From NCBI GenBank assembly GCA_018882635.1, contig VERN01000006.1, forward strand, positions 1-35,883: a DNA stretch of 35,883 nucleotides. Reading direction: 5' to 3'. The DNA comes from Beijerinckiaceae bacterium. Lineage in GTDB: Bacteria; Pseudomonadota; Alphaproteobacteria; Rhizobiales; Beijerinckiaceae. Below the pieces are notes generated by a model. That model worked only from the letters and a program-made list of their open reading frames with translations. It was not told the origin of the DNA and ran no database searches. The translations under genes and the position numbers were made by a program. Numbering within the stretch: position 1 is the stretch's first letter; each line of letters opens with the position of its first letter. Shown here piece by piece: positions 8,323-18,320 of this stretch.

Positions 8323-9978
8323 ATGGCGCAGCAGGCGTCGATCACCAAAACACTGACCATCGGGGAAGGCGGGACCATCATCTCGTTGATCGCCCTCGCG
8401 GTCGCTTCCATCATCATCGCCGCGAAGGCTTGGACGCCGGAATATGCGTTTCATGCCTATCTCTTCGCGGCTGCCAGCGTTGCGTCGATCTTTGCGGTGT
8501 TCAACCGTTATTACGCGCGTGATGCTGCGCCTGCACCGCAAGAGGTCGACGGCAAGCCCAATTACAATATGGGGCCTGTGAAGTTTGCGACCCTCGCATC
8601 CGTGTTTTGGGGCATTGCCGGTTTCACCGTCGGCCTCATCATCGCGCTGCAGTTGGCTTATCCGGCACTGAACTTTGATCTGCCTTGGACGAATTTCGGT
8701 CGTCTGCGGCCGCTGCATACATCGGCCGTGATCTTTGCCTTTGGCGGCAATGTTCTGCTGGCGACATCGTTTTATGTCGTGCAGCGCACCTGCCACGCTC
8801 GCCTCGCCGGTGATATCGCACCGTGGTTCGTCGTGCTGGGCTATAATTTCTTCATCGTGATCGCGGGAACGGGGTATCTGCTCGGCATCACGCAGTCGAA
8901 AGAATACGCTGAACCGGAATGGTATGCGGATCTCTTCCTCACTGTTGTGTGGGTTGCGTATCTGCTCGTATTTCTGGCGACAATTTGGAAGCGTAAAGAG
9001 CCGCATATCTATGTGGCGAACTGGTTCTATCTCGCCTTCATCGTGACCATTGCCCTGCTGCATTTGGGTAACAATGCTGCGATTCCGGTTTCGATCTATT
9101 CGTCGAAATCCTACATCGTCTGGTCGGGCGTGCAGGATGCGATGGTGCAATGGTGGTATGGCCATAACGCGGTGGGCTTCTTCCTGACCGCGGGCTTCCT
9201 CGCCATCATGTATTATTTCATTCCGAAGCGTGCTGATCGTCCGGTTTATTCTTACCGTTTGTCGATCGTGCATTTCTGGGCGCTGATCTTCATCTATATT
9301 TGGGCTGGTCCGCACCATCTCCATTACACCGCGCTGCCCGATTGGGCGCAGACACTCGGCATGGTGTTTTCGATTGTGCTGTGGATGCCGTCTTGGGGTG
9401 GCATGATCAACGGCCTGATGACGCTGCAAGGTGCGTGGGACAAGCTCCGCACCGATCCCGTGCTGCGCATGATGGTCGTGTCGGTTGCGTTCTACGGCAT
9501 GTCGACCTTCGAAGGTCCGCTGATGTCGATCAAGTCGGTCAATTCGCTCAGCCATTATACCGATTGGACAATCGGCCATGTGCATTCCGGTGCGCTGGGT
9601 TGGGTCGCTTATGTTTCGTTTGGCGCAATCTATTGCCTCGTGCCGTGGCTGTGGAACCGCTCGCGGCTCTATTCGCTGCGTCTCGTGAATTGGCACTTCT
9701 GGCTGTCGACGCTCGGTATCGTTCTCTACATCTCGGCGATGTGGGTGTCCGGTATTCTGCAGGGCCTGATGTGGCGCGCTTACACGAAGCTCGGCTTCCT
9801 CGAATTCTCGTTCATCGAAACGAGTGAAGCGATGCATCCCTTCTATGTGATCCGTGCATTGGGTGGCGCTCTCTTCGTCATCGGCGCGCTGATCATGGCC
9901 TACAACATCTGGATGACGATCCGCTCGCCGCAAATTGCAAGCGAAGCACAGCGTCCCCAGCTCGTCCCGGCCGAATAA
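8323..9978 (+). CDS. ccoN: cbb3-type cytochrome c oxidase subunit I
   Basis: '[77 protein letters not shown]' is characteristic of CcoN; followed by ccoO/Q/P. ATG at 8323 with nearby purine-rich RBS. Confidence 0.98.
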   Translation: MAQQASITKTLTIGEGGTIISLIALAVASIIIAAKAWTPEYAFHAYLFAAASVASIFAVFNRYYARDAAPAPQEVDGKPNYNMGPVKFATLASVFWGIAGFTVGLIIALQLAYPALNFDLPWTNFGRLRPLHTSAVIFAFGGNVLLATSFYVVQRTCHARLAGDIAPWFVVLGYNFFIVIAGTGYLLGITQSKEYAEPEWYADLFLTVVWVAYLLVFLATIWKRKEPHIYVANWFYLAFIVTIALLHLGNNAAIPVSIYSSKSYIVWSGVQDAMVQWWYGHNAVGFFLTAGFLAIMYYFIPKRADRPVYSYRLSIVHFWALIFIYIWAGPHHLHYTALPDWAQTLGMVFSIVLWMPSWGGMINGLMTLQGAWDKLRTDPVLRMMVVSVAFYGMSTFEGPLMSIKSVNSLSHYTDWTIGHVHSGALGWVAYVSFGAIYCLVPWLWNRSRLYSLRLVNWHFWLSTLGIVLYISAMWVSGILQGLMWRAYTKLGFLEFSFIETSEAMHPFYVIRALGGALFVIGALIMAYNIWMTIRSPQIASEAQRPQLVPAE

Positions 9979-9988
9979 GGAGATACCC

Positions 9989-10723
9989 ATGTCCGTCTGG
10001 GCTAAGCACCAAATCTTCGAGAAGAACTCGATTGTTCTGCTCATCGGCATTCTCATCGTGGTCGCGATTGGCGGCCTCGTTGAAATCGTCCCGCTCTTCT
10101 ATCTGAAGAGCACCATCGAAAAAGTGGAGGGCATGCGCCCCTACACGCCGCTCGAATTGGCGGGACGCAACATTTATGTCCGTGAAGGCTGCTATAATTG
10201 CCATTCGCAGATGATCCGTCCGTTGCGCGACGAGGTCGAACGCTATGGCCATTATTCGCTCGCGGCCGAAAGCATGTATGACCATCCGTTCCAATGGGGT
10301 TCGAAACGCACGGGGCCGGACCTTGCGCGCGTCGGCGGTAAATATTCGGACGAATGGCAGCGCGCGCATCTCAACAATCCGCGTTCAGTCGTGCCGGGTT
10401 CAATCATGCCGGGTTATCCCTTCCTCGCGAAAACACCGCTTGATAGCCAACATATCGGCCAGATGATGAAGGTGCTTGCGCTCGAAGGCGTGCCCTATAC
10501 GCCGGAGATGATTGAAAAGGCGCAGACGGATCTCATCGCGCAAGCCAATGTCGATGATGCAGGCGCGGCTGATCTCGTGAAGCGCTATCCGAAAGCGCTT
10601 GCGCGTGATTTCGATGGCAATCCGGGCACAATTTCTGAGATGGACGCTTTGATTGCCTATCTCCAGATGCTCGGCACGCTGGTCGACTTCAAGACTTATG
10701 ACAAGAAAGCCAATGTGCGCTGA
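9989..10723 (+). CDS. ccoO: cbb3-type cytochrome c oxidase subunit II (monohaem)
   Basis: N-terminal TM plus [27 protein letters not shown] c-haem motif; RBS AAGGAG before ATG 9989. Confidence 0.97.
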   Translation: MSVWAKHQIFEKNSIVLLIGILIVVAIGGLVEIVPLFYLKSTIEKVEGMRPYTPLELAGRNIYVREGCYNCHSQMIRPLRDEVERYGHYSLAAESMYDHPFQWGSKRTGPDLARVGGKYSDEWQRAHLNNPRSVVPGSIMPGYPFLAKTPLDSQHIGQMMKVLALEGVPYTPEMIEKAQTDLIAQANVDDAGAADLVKRYPKALARDFDGNPGTISEMDALIAYLQMLGTLVDFKTYDKKANVR

Positions 10724-10735
10724 GGGAGCCTGATC

Positions 10736-10885
10736 ATGTCTTATGAATGGTTTGCCAATTTCGCACAGACCTGGGGCCTGATTGGTTTCATGTCGTTGTT
10801 TGGCCTCGTCTTGTTCTATGCGCTGAAACCGTCGAACAAAAAAATGTTTGATGAAGCGGCGCGTATTCCGCTCGAAAAGGATTGA
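10736..10885 (+). CDS. ccoQ: cbb3-type cytochrome c oxidase subunit IV (49 aa, not in the supplied ORF track)
   Basis: Own translation: MSYEWFANFAQTWGLIGFMSLFGLVLFYALKPSNKKMFDEAARIPLEKD*; single TM, between ccoO and ccoP. Confidence 0.93.
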   Translation: MSYEWFANFAQTWGLIGFMSLFGLVLFYALKPSNKKMFDEAARIPLEKD

Positions 10886-11769
10886 TGATCATGGCAGCGC
10901 ATGACACGAACAAGGTCGATACCGTGACTGGTATGTCGACCACGGGCCATGAATGGGATGGTATTCAGGAATTGAATACGCCTCTGCCGCGCTGGTGGCT
11001 GTGGCTTTTCTATATCTGCATCGTCTGGGGCATCGGCTATGTCATTGCCTATCCGGCGTGGCCGCTCGTTTCGTCCTACACCAAGGGCGTGCTCGGCTAT
11101 GCGAGCCGTGATCAGATCGAAACGGATATGGCATCGCTGAAAGTGCAACGCGGTGACATGGTCGCCAAGATGGAAAGCGCTTCGCTCGCCGATATCGAAA
11201 AAGATCCCAAGATGTTGGAAGTGGCGCGTGCGCTTGGGAAGGCTGCGTTCGGCACCAATTGCGGCCCGTGCCATGGGCAGGGCGCGCAAGGCGGTCCGTC
11301 TTATCCCAACCTCAACGATGACCAATGGATCTGGGGCGGTTCGCTCGATCAGATTTATCAAACGATCCAATATGGCATTCGTAATGAAAACCCCGAGTCC
11401 CGTCAGGGTCCGATGCCGGCCTTCGGTAAGGATGGCATCATTCCGAAAGCCGATATTCCGATTGTGGCCGCTTATGTCGTCACGCTGTCGGGCCGTAAGC
11501 CGGAAGGCAATGTGGATCTTGCTAAGGGTCAAAAACTCTTCGCTGAGAATTGTGCCTCGTGCCATGGCGATGCAGGCAAGGGCAATCCAGAAGTGGGTGC
11601 TCCTAATTTGACATCGAATATCTGGCTGTATGGCGGCGATGAAAAGACGATCATCGAGACCGTTACGAATGGTCGCGGGGGTGTGATGCCCGTTTGGGCT
11701 GGCCGTCTCGAACCTGCCACTATCAAGGCGCTTGCCGTTTACGTGCACACACTCGGCGGCGGCCAATAA
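10885..11769 (+). CDS. ccoP: cbb3-type cytochrome c oxidase subunit III (dihaem)
   Basis: Two CxxCH motifs (CGPCHGQGAQGG; CASCHGDAGKGN) and N-terminal 'HEWDGIQELNTPLPRWWLWLFYICIVW'; start 10885 or 10891. Confidence 0.97.
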   Translation: MIMAAHDTNKVDTVTGMSTTGHEWDGIQELNTPLPRWWLWLFYICIVWGIGYVIAYPAWPLVSSYTKGVLGYASRDQIETDMASLKVQRGDMVAKMESASLADIEKDPKMLEVARALGKAAFGTNCGPCHGQGAQGGPSYPNLNDDQWIWGGSLDQIYQTIQYGIRNENPESRQGPMPAFGKDGIIPKADIPIVAAYVVTLSGRKPEGNVDLAKGQKLFAENCASCHGDAGKGNPEVGAPNLTSNIWLYGGDEKTIIETVTNGRGGVMPVWAGRLEPATIKALAVYVHTLGGGQ

Positions 11770-11784
11770 ACTTTCGACGACTTC

Positions 11785-11810
11785 ACGGGCCGGCCTGTGG
11801 GCCGGTCCGT
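11785..11810 (+). repeat. Intercistronic hairpin between ccoP and ccoG (11-bp stem with one G-U, 4-nt loop)
   Basis: ACGGGCCGGCC-TGTG-GGCCGGTCCGT read directly, followed by only a weak pyrimidine run TCTCCCCC. Confidence 0.75.
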
Positions 11811-11832
11811 TCTCCCCCGTATCGAGGTCGCT

Positions 11833-13332
11833 ATGTCTTCCGCCGAAGTGCCGCAGGCACCCCATGATGATGACATTCCGCTCTACGAAGCGCGGAAAGA
11901 AATTTATCCGCAGGCGGTTCATGGCCGTTTTCGGACGGCGAAGTGGATCATCCTCTGCATTACGCTCGGCGTTTATTATTTCCTGCCCTTCGTGCGCTGG
12001 TATCGCGGACCGAATGCGCCTGATCAGGCTGTCCTGATTGATTTACCAAACCGCCGTTTCTATTTCTTCTTCATCGAAATCTGGCCGCAGGAACTTTACT
12101 ACGTCACCGGGCTTTTGGTGCTGGCGGCGCTTATCTTATTTTTAATGAACGCGGTCGCGGGCCGCGTGTGGTGCGGCTATCTCTGTCCGCAAACGGTGTG
12201 GACCGATCTGTTTTATGCCGTTGAGCGGATGATTGAGGGTGACCGGCGCGAGCGTATGCAAAAGGCTGAGCGCGGCCGGTGGGATCTGGAGCGGATTGCC
12301 GAGAAGATCCTGAAGCATACGATCTGGCTGATGATCGCGTGGTGGACCGGCGGCGCGTGGGTTCTCTATTTCGCCGATGCGCCGACTTTGGTGCATGAGC
12401 TTGTCACCTTCCAAGCGCCAGTCGTCGCCTATGTCTGGATCGCGATTCTCACCTTCACCACCTATTCGCTCGCAGGGTGGATGCGTGAGCAAGTCTGTCT
12501 CTATATGTGTCCCTGGCCACGCATTCAGGCTGCGCTGACGGACGAATACGCACTTAATGTGATGTATCGTTATGATCGCGGCGAGCCACGCATGTCGGCC
12601 AAAAAGGCCGAAGCGGCGCGCAAAGCCGATGAGTCAGCAGGCGATTGTGTTGATTGCTTCCAATGTGTGGCCGTGTGCCCCACTGGTGTCGACATTCGTA
12701 ATGGCTCACAACTCGGTTGCATCCAGTGTGGGCTCTGTATTGACGCGTGCGACAACGTGATGGCAAAGCTCGGGCGTCCCGGTGGTTTGATCGCCTATGA
12801 TACGGATGATAATGCCGAGCGGCGCGAACACCATGAAGAGCCGGTTTATCGGATCATTCGTGCGCGCACCGTGATCTACACAGTCCTGATCGCTCTGGTT
12901 GGCGCGGTGATGCTCTATGCCTTCACAAGCCGCAATAATGTTGGAATCAGCGCGCTGCATGATCGTAATCCGCTTTTTGTGAAATTGGCGGATGGTGCCA
13001 TTCGTAATGCGTATACGATCCGGGTGACCAACAAGTCGCTCGACACACGGCCCTTCCGCCTCGAAGTGATTGGGCTGAAGGAGCCTAAATTCGATGTGAT
13101 CGGCGTGCCGCAGACGGGTGCCACCTCAACGCTTCTTGAAGTGGGGCCTGATCAAACGCGCGAATTACGCGTCCTCGTCACGCTGCCGAAGGCTCTTATT
13201 CGTGATGAGAAGGCGGATGTCTCATTTCGCCTCACCGATATTGTGGATGGATCATCAGCGATCGTCCGCGATCATTTCTTTGCGCCGGAAGGCGATTATC
13301 ATTCTCAGCAGGATGGGCACCATGGCCAGTGA
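11833..13332 (+). CDS. ccoG: Cytochrome c oxidase accessory protein (FixG/RdxB family)
   Basis: TM segments plus [4Fe-4S] motifs 'CVDCFQCVAVCPTGVDIRNGSQLGCIQCGLCIDACD'; position after ccoP. Confidence 0.96.
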   Translation: MSSAEVPQAPHDDDIPLYEARKEIYPQAVHGRFRTAKWIILCITLGVYYFLPFVRWYRGPNAPDQAVLIDLPNRRFYFFFIEIWPQELYYVTGLLVLAALILFLMNAVAGRVWCGYLCPQTVWTDLFYAVERMIEGDRRERMQKAERGRWDLERIAEKILKHTIWLMIAWWTGGAWVLYFADAPTLVHELVTFQAPVVAYVWIAILTFTTYSLAGWMREQVCLYMCPWPRIQAALTDEYALNVMYRYDRGEPRMSAKKAEAARKADESAGDCVDCFQCVAVCPTGVDIRNGSQLGCIQCGLCIDACDNVMAKLGRPGGLIAYDTDDNAERREHHEEPVYRIIRARTVIYTVLIALVGAVMLYAFTSRNNVGISALHDRNPLFVKLADGAIRNAYTIRVTNKSLDTRPFRLEVIGLKEPKFDVIGVPQTGATSTLLEVGPDQTRELRVLVTLPKALIRDEKADVSFRLTDIVDGSSAIVRDHFFAPEGDYHSQQDGHHGQ

Positions 13333-13813
13333 AACAATGAAGCCTGCGCGTCAACTCACCGGCAAGCATGTGCTCGCTATTTTCATCGCCTTCTTTGCTG
13401 TGGTGGTGACGGTGAACATGATCATGTTTCGGGCTGCCACGTCGACCTTCGGCGGGCTTGAAACGGATAGCGCTTATCGGGTTGGCCTTGCCTATAACAC
13501 GGAGCTTGAGGCGGCCCGCAAGCAGGCTGCGCTCGGCTGGCATGTCGATGCGAAAGTGGATGGTGATCGTGTTACGCTCACCGTGCGCGATCGGGATGGA
13601 CAGATCATTCCCGGCCTTGATGGGGATGTGCTTCTGGCATGGCCAGCAGATCGTCGGTTCGATCGCAAGGGTATCATTTCAGCCCGCGATGGCGGCGTTT
13701 ATGTGGTTGATCTCGATAAGCCACTCATGCCGGGGCAGTGGGATGTCATCGTCCATCTGAAACGCAATGGCGAGCGTGTGTTTCAATCCAAAAATCGCAT
13801 TCTCCTGAACTGA
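13322..13813 (+). CDS. ccoH: FixH/CcoH family assembly protein
   Basis: MASETMKPARQLTGKHVLAIFIAFFAVVVTVNMIMFRAATSTFGGLETDSAYR..., N-terminal TM, position between ccoG and ccoI; internal start of ORF 13118-13813. Confidence 0.92.
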   Translation: MASETMKPARQLTGKHVLAIFIAFFAVVVTVNMIMFRAATSTFGGLETDSAYRVGLAYNTELEAARKQAALGWHVDAKVDGDRVTLTVRDRDGQIIPGLDGDVLLAWPADRRFDRKGIISARDGGVYVVDLDKPLMPGQWDVIVHLKRNGERVFQSKNRILLN

Positions 13814-13829
13814 ACTTTCAGGATCGAGC

Positions 13830-16079
13830 ATGTCCCCCACGATCGATCTTTCCTCTTTTATCCGTCGCGATGACAAAGCCGGTCTCAACCGGCTTGATCT
13901 CGCCATTGAAGGGATTGATTGCGCCGCTTGCATCGGTGACATCGAGCGGGGCGTTGGCGGTATGCAGGGCGTTATTGAGGCACGTCTCAATTACACCAAC
14001 CGTCGGCTTGGTGTGGCGTGGCATCATGATGATGTTTCGCCTTCTGCTCTTGTCGAAAAACTGCGTCAACTCGGTTATCGCGCTCACCCATTTGAAGCGT
14101 CACGGCAGGAGCAGATTGAAACGGCTGAGATGCGGTTTTTAATCCGTTGCCTTGCGGTGGCGGGTTTTGCGGCGATGAACATTATGCTGCTGTCCGTCTC
14201 CGTGTGGTCGGGCAATGTGTCTGACATCACATCTGAGACCCGCGATATGTTTCACTGGCTCTCAGGTTTGATCGCGTTGCCCGCCGCGGCCTATGCGGGG
14301 CAACCATTTTTTCGGAATGCGTGGCGGGCCTTGCGCAATCGCGCGATGACGATGGACGTACCGATTTCACTCGGAATCCTGCTCGCGCTTGGCATGTCGC
14401 TGTATGAGACGGTCCATTCGGCCGAACATGCCTATTTTGATTCCGCCGTGATGCTTTTATTCTTTCTGTTGCTTGGTCGCGTGCTTGATCAAGTGATGCG
14501 GAAGAAGACGCGCTCAGTCGCCGATCAATTGATGGCGCTGAAAGGTGAGACGGCGGTCCTCCTCGATCCCACAGGTGAAGTTCGGCAGGTGCCTGTCCGC
14601 GCGGTGCAAATCGGTGATCTCGTGCTGGTGCGTCCGGGTGAGCGCATCGCTGTTGATGGCGTGATCGAGAAGGGGCAATCGTCAATCGATGCCAGCCTTG
14701 TCACCGGAGAAACATTGCAAACCCAAATTGGCGCCGGGGCATTGGTTTATGCTGGTACGCTGAATGTCGATGGCACATTGCAGGTTCGGGTGACAGCCGC
14801 GCATGAGGGCACGCTGCTTGATGAGGTTAATCGCCTTGTCGCTCAGGCGGCTGATGCACGTTCGCGCTTCTTGCGTCTCGCGGATCGTGCTGCGCGGATT
14901 TATTCACCTGTGGTGCATCTGGCGGCGTTCTCAACCTGTATCGGTTGGCTGCTGATCGGTGCGTCGCTGCATGATTCCATCATCACAGCGATTGCCGTGC
15001 TAATCATTACCTGTCCCTGCGCTTTGGCGCTTGCCGTGCCTGCCACTCAAGTCGTCGCATCGGGCGCCTTGTTCAAAGCTGGGCTTTTGCTGCAGGCCCC
15101 TGATGGCATTGAACGCGCGGCGCAATGCGACACGGTCGTGTTCGATAAGACAGGCACGCTCACCCTGCCTGAGCCGCGTATCGCCAATCGTGATGAGGTC
15201 GATCCCGCCTTGCTGGCATTGGCGGCGCGTCTCGCTTTGTCGAGCCGTCATCCGCTCGCGATGGCACTTGCGTCGGAGGCCACGCAGCGCGTGCCTTTCG
15301 ACAATGTTGAAGAGGTGACGGGCGAAGGTATTCGCACCCTTGTCGATGGTGTCTCGTTTCGCTTGGGCAGTCCGGCGTTTTGTGGCGCAGAATCCCTAGC
15401 GATGGCAGCCCTTGGTGGCCAAAGTGATGCGAGCGTGATCGCCTTTCGCAAGGGCGATGAAATCGCCGTCTTCTTATTGCGGCAAGCCTTGCGTCCCGAT
15501 GCCGTGAGCCTCGTCGCAAAGTTGCGCGCGCAGAATTACGCGCTGGCCATTCTCTCGGGCGATCATCAAGCAGCCGTTGCGCCCATCGCAAAGACGCTTG
15601 GAATCACGGAATGGAAAAGCGGCCTGCAACCCGCTGATAAGATTGCTGCTCTTGATGCGCTCAAACGGCAGGGCCGTCGGGTTTTTATGGTTGGTGATGG
15701 ATTGAATGATGCGCCAGCCTTGGCCGCGGCCCATGCCTCACTATCACCGGTGAGTGCCGCGCATGTGGCGCAGGCCTCCGCTGATGCTTTGTTTATCGGT
15801 GATGCTTTGGCGCCGGTGGCTGCGATGCTGGGCCTGTCCCGCAAGGCGGTGCGCGTGATGAAGGATAATCTTTGGATTGCCGTCGTTTATAATTTGATCG
15901 CGGTGCCGTTGGCGGTGTTCGGCCATGTGACGCCCTTGATCGCGGCGGCCGCCATGTCGGGCTCGTCGATCCTTGTGACCTTATCGGCGCTGAGAGCATC
16001 CCGTCCCACTATGGCGGCGTTGCCATCTCATCCGCCTGCCACACTCGCGCCATGTGAAGAAGCGAGACTGGCGCTATGA
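13830..16079 (+). CDS. ccoI: Heavy-metal (copper) translocating P1B-type ATPase, FixI/CcoI
   Basis: HMA-like CAAC motif, CPC (ITCPCALALAVP), DKTGTLT, MVGDGLNDAPAL; in the cco cluster. Confidence 0.96.
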   Translation: MSPTIDLSSFIRRDDKAGLNRLDLAIEGIDCAACIGDIERGVGGMQGVIEARLNYTNRRLGVAWHHDDVSPSALVEKLRQLGYRAHPFEASRQEQIETAEMRFLIRCLAVAGFAAMNIMLLSVSVWSGNVSDITSETRDMFHWLSGLIALPAAAYAGQPFFRNAWRALRNRAMTMDVPISLGILLALGMSLYETVHSAEHAYFDSAVMLLFFLLLGRVLDQVMRKKTRSVADQLMALKGETAVLLDPTGEVRQVPVRAVQIGDLVLVRPGERIAVDGVIEKGQSSIDASLVTGETLQTQIGAGALVYAGTLNVDGTLQVRVTAAHEGTLLDEVNRLVAQAADARSRFLRLADRAARIYSPVVHLAAFSTCIGWLLIGASLHDSIITAIAVLIITCPCALALAVPATQVVASGALFKAGLLLQAPDGIERAAQCDTVVFDKTGTLTLPEPRIANRDEVDPALLALAARLALSSRHPLAMALASEATQRVPFDNVEEVTGEGIRTLVDGVSFRLGSPAFCGAESLAMAALGGQSDASVIAFRKGDEIAVFLLRQALRPDAVSLVAKLRAQNYALAILSGDHQAAVAPIAKTLGITEWKSGLQPADKIAALDALKRQGRRVFMVGDGLNDAPALAAAHASLSPVSAAHVAQASADALFIGDALAPVAAMLGLSRKAVRVMKDNLWIAVVYNLIAVPLAVFGHVTPLIAAAAMSGSSILVTLSALRASRPTMAALPSHPPATLAPCEEARLAL

Positions 16080-16234
16080 CCATTCTGCTTTATCTGATCC
16101 CAGTCGCATTGAGCTTGGGCCTTTTGGCGCTGGGGGCTTTCCTTTGGTCGCTTAAAAGTGGCCAATATGATGATCTCGATGGCGCCGCTGCGCGCATTCT
16201 GGATGATGAGGACCTGCCAAAGGGGCAGGCTTGA
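16076..16234 (+). CDS. ccoS: cbb3-type oxidase assembly protein CcoS/FixS (52 aa, not in the supplied ORF track)
   Basis: Own translation: MTILLYLIPVALSLGLLALGAFLWSLKSGQYDDLDGAAARILDDEDLPKGQA*; 4-bp ATGA overlap with ccoI. Confidence 0.95.
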   Translation: MTILLYLIPVALSLGLLALGAFLWSLKSGQYDDLDGAAARILDDEDLPKGQA

Positions 16235-16306
16235 GGCTTATCGACGCCCAAGGCTAAACTTCACCCCACAGATCAGTGGCGCATCAGGCGCTCGGCGGGG
16301 GATGGT

Positions 16307-17056
16307 ATGGAACGGCTTAAGGGAAAAGTGGCGCTGATTACCGGTGCGGGGCAAGGCTTTGGCGAAGGCATTGCCGAGACTTTTGTGCGTGAAGGCGCGC
16401 GCGTCGCGGTGCTCGATCTAAACCGTTCTCATGCAGAACAGGTGGCGGCGCGGCTCGGTGCTGCTGCAATCGCGATCACAGCGGATGTATCAAAGGCGGA
16501 TGATGTGGCGCGCGCCACGCGCGAAACGCTCGCGGCCTTCGGGCGGATCGACCTTCTCGTCAATAATGCCGGTATCTCCCATCGCAATAAGCCAATGCTT
16601 GATGTGACTGAGGCAGAATTCGATGCGGTTTTCGCTGTTAATGTGAAATCGATCTATCTGTTTGCACAGAATGTCGTGCCGGTGATGCGCCAGCAGGGCG
16701 GTGGCGTCATCATTAATATTGGGTCGACGGCGGGGATCAGGCCGCGCCCCGGTTTGACATGGTATAACGCATCCAAGGGTGCGGTGAATTTGGTCTCGAA
16801 ATCTATGGCCGTTGAACTCGCACCCGATCGCATCCGTGTGAACGCGATTGCGCCCGTGGCCGGTGAGACGCCCCTGCTGGCGACGTTTATGGGGGAGGAC
16901 ACGCCGGAGAAGAGGGCGGCGTTCCGCGCCACCATCCCGTGGGGTCGCCTCTCGACGGCGCAAGACATTGCCAATGCCGCCCTGTTCCTCTGCTCCGATG
17001 AGGCTGAAATGGTCACGGGCGAGGTGCTGCAGGTGGACGGCGGCCGCTGCATCTAG
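16307..17056 (+). CDS. SDR family oxidoreductase
   Basis: TGAGQGFGEGIAE cofactor motif, NNAG, YNASKG catalytic motif, C-terminal VDGGRCI. Confidence 0.95.
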   Translation: MERLKGKVALITGAGQGFGEGIAETFVREGARVAVLDLNRSHAEQVAARLGAAAIAITADVSKADDVARATRETLAAFGRIDLLVNNAGISHRNKPMLDVTEAEFDAVFAVNVKSIYLFAQNVVPVMRQQGGGVIINIGSTAGIRPRPGLTWYNASKGAVNLVSKSMAVELAPDRIRVNAIAPVAGETPLLATFMGEDTPEKRAAFRATIPWGRLSTAQDIANAALFLCSDEAEMVTGEVLQVDGGRCI

Positions 17057-17134
17057 GCGGGGACGGGTGGAGCGCCCCGGTTTCATTGCTCTGGGCGGTG
17101 CGGTATTCTGGCGCTCTTCAGCCAAGGTGAGCCC

Positions 17135-17803
17135 GTGCCCATGAACGATTCGCTTCCGACTCCGTCTTCGTCCGCGCCCGATCTCAAGGCGGCGGTGCGG
17201 CGGGCGCGCATGGAAGAGGCGGAGCGCTCATCCATGGCGGCTGATTTGCGGCAGGCTGAGATCGCACGGCTTGAAAGCCTCAACGAGGCGCTGGAGCCCG
17301 TGTTCGCGCAATTGCCACGCGAGGCCGCGATGTTCGATCATGGCCTTGTGCCGTTGGAGAAGCCGCGGCTCTTCATCGACATGATTGCCTTTGTCGAAAT
17401 GGCGCGTGATCGGCACAGTTTCCGCTTGATGCAGGATAATCGCGCCGGTCGCAGCTTGATTGCGGAGAGCGACGATGTTGCCGCGATGGCAGAGGCTGTT
17501 ACGCATTATCTCGGCCGCCGTGTCGTCGAGCGTGAAAGAGCGCTGGCACGCGATACATGGTTCACACCGCCTGAAGCTCTGCCGCCTATGCCAGAGGCTC
17601 TACCGCCGCCGCGGTCGGAGGCTGTGCCTGTTGCGCCAGCAGCGGATGAAGACGTTGCTGCGAGCGCACCAAGGCGTGGCTATACCGGCATTGATGTTTT
17701 CTTTGCGTTCGTGCTCGGTGCTGTGTTGATGCTCGCGCTGTTCGTTGTGGCGGCGTGGCTCGATATGAAAACGCTGTGGCCATTTGGCAAATTGCTCGGA
17801 TGA
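17135..17803 (+). CDS. Conserved hypothetical protein with Pro/Ala-rich linker and C-terminal TM helix
   Basis: Open frame with RBS; ends in 'GIDVFFAFVLGAVLMLALFVVAAWLDMKTLWPFGKLLG'; GTG 17135 or ATG 17141 start. Confidence 0.7.
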   Translation: MPMNDSLPTPSSSAPDLKAAVRRARMEEAERSSMAADLRQAEIARLESLNEALEPVFAQLPREAAMFDHGLVPLEKPRLFIDMIAFVEMARDRHSFRLMQDNRAGRSLIAESDDVAAMAEAVTHYLGRRVVERERALARDTWFTPPEALPPMPEALPPPRSEAVPVAPAADEDVAASAPRRGYTGIDVFFAFVLGAVLMLALFVVAAWLDMKTLWPFGKLLG

Positions 17804-18309
17804 GTGCATTCCATCTTTCGCCGCTTGATCACAGCCATCGCGATGCTTTGGCTGAATTGCTGGTCGAGACAGTGGCCCATGGTGGCTCTGTCAGTTTCAT
17901 GCATCCGCTCGCAATCGAAGATGCGCGCGCGTTTTGGGATCAGTCACTTGTGCAAGCCGCGCGCGGCGTGCGTTATGTGCTTGGTGCTTTCGATGGTGAA
18001 ACGCTTGTTGGTACGGTGACATTACATCTCGATTGTCCGCCCAATCAGCCGCATCGCGGCGAGATTGCGAAAATGATGACGCGTGTCAGCCATCGTGGGC
18101 GTGGCGTCGGCTCAGCGCTGTTGCAAGAGGCTGAACGTTTGGCGCGCCATCATCATCGCTCGCTTTTGGTTCTCGATACGGCTGTTGATGAAGGGGCGGC
18201 GGATTTTTATCGCACGCTTGGTTACAATTTAGCTGGCACGATCCCGGATTTTGCGCTCAAGCCGCATGGCGGACTCACAGGCACGCATATTTTCTATAAA
18301 AATCTTTGA
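17800..18309 (+). CDS. GNAT family N-acetyltransferase
   Basis: 'GEIAKMMTRVSHRGRGVGSALLQEAERLARHHHRSLLVLDTAVDEGAADFYRTLGYNLAG'; ATGA overlap with the upstream gene. Confidence 0.93.
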   Translation: MSAFHLSPLDHSHRDALAELLVETVAHGGSVSFMHPLAIEDARAFWDQSLVQAARGVRYVLGAFDGETLVGTVTLHLDCPPNQPHRGEIAKMMTRVSHRGRGVGSALLQEAERLARHHHRSLLVLDTAVDEGAADFYRTLGYNLAGTIPDFALKPHGGLTGTHIFYKNL

Positions 18310-18320
18310 GCTTGCTGCGC

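Noticed and set aside
8161-10056. 631-aa minus-strand ORF opposite ccoN
   Set aside because: Shadow ORF created by GC-rich codon bias; composition (very His/Arg/Gln-rich, no domain pattern) is not protein-like, while the plus strand encodes unmistakable CcoN.
10378-10424. Short repeated GTGCCGGGTTCA / ATGCCGGGTTAT units in ccoO
   Set aside because: Reflects the coding sequence [10 protein letters not shown] of CcoO, not a DNA repeat element.
10816-11922. 368-aa minus-strand ORF opposite ccoP
   Set aside because: Antisense artefact of codon bias; the plus strand encodes CcoQ and CcoP with haem motifs.
16490-17125. 211-aa minus-strand ORF opposite the SDR gene
   Set aside because: Antisense shadow; the SDR frame has all catalytic motifs.
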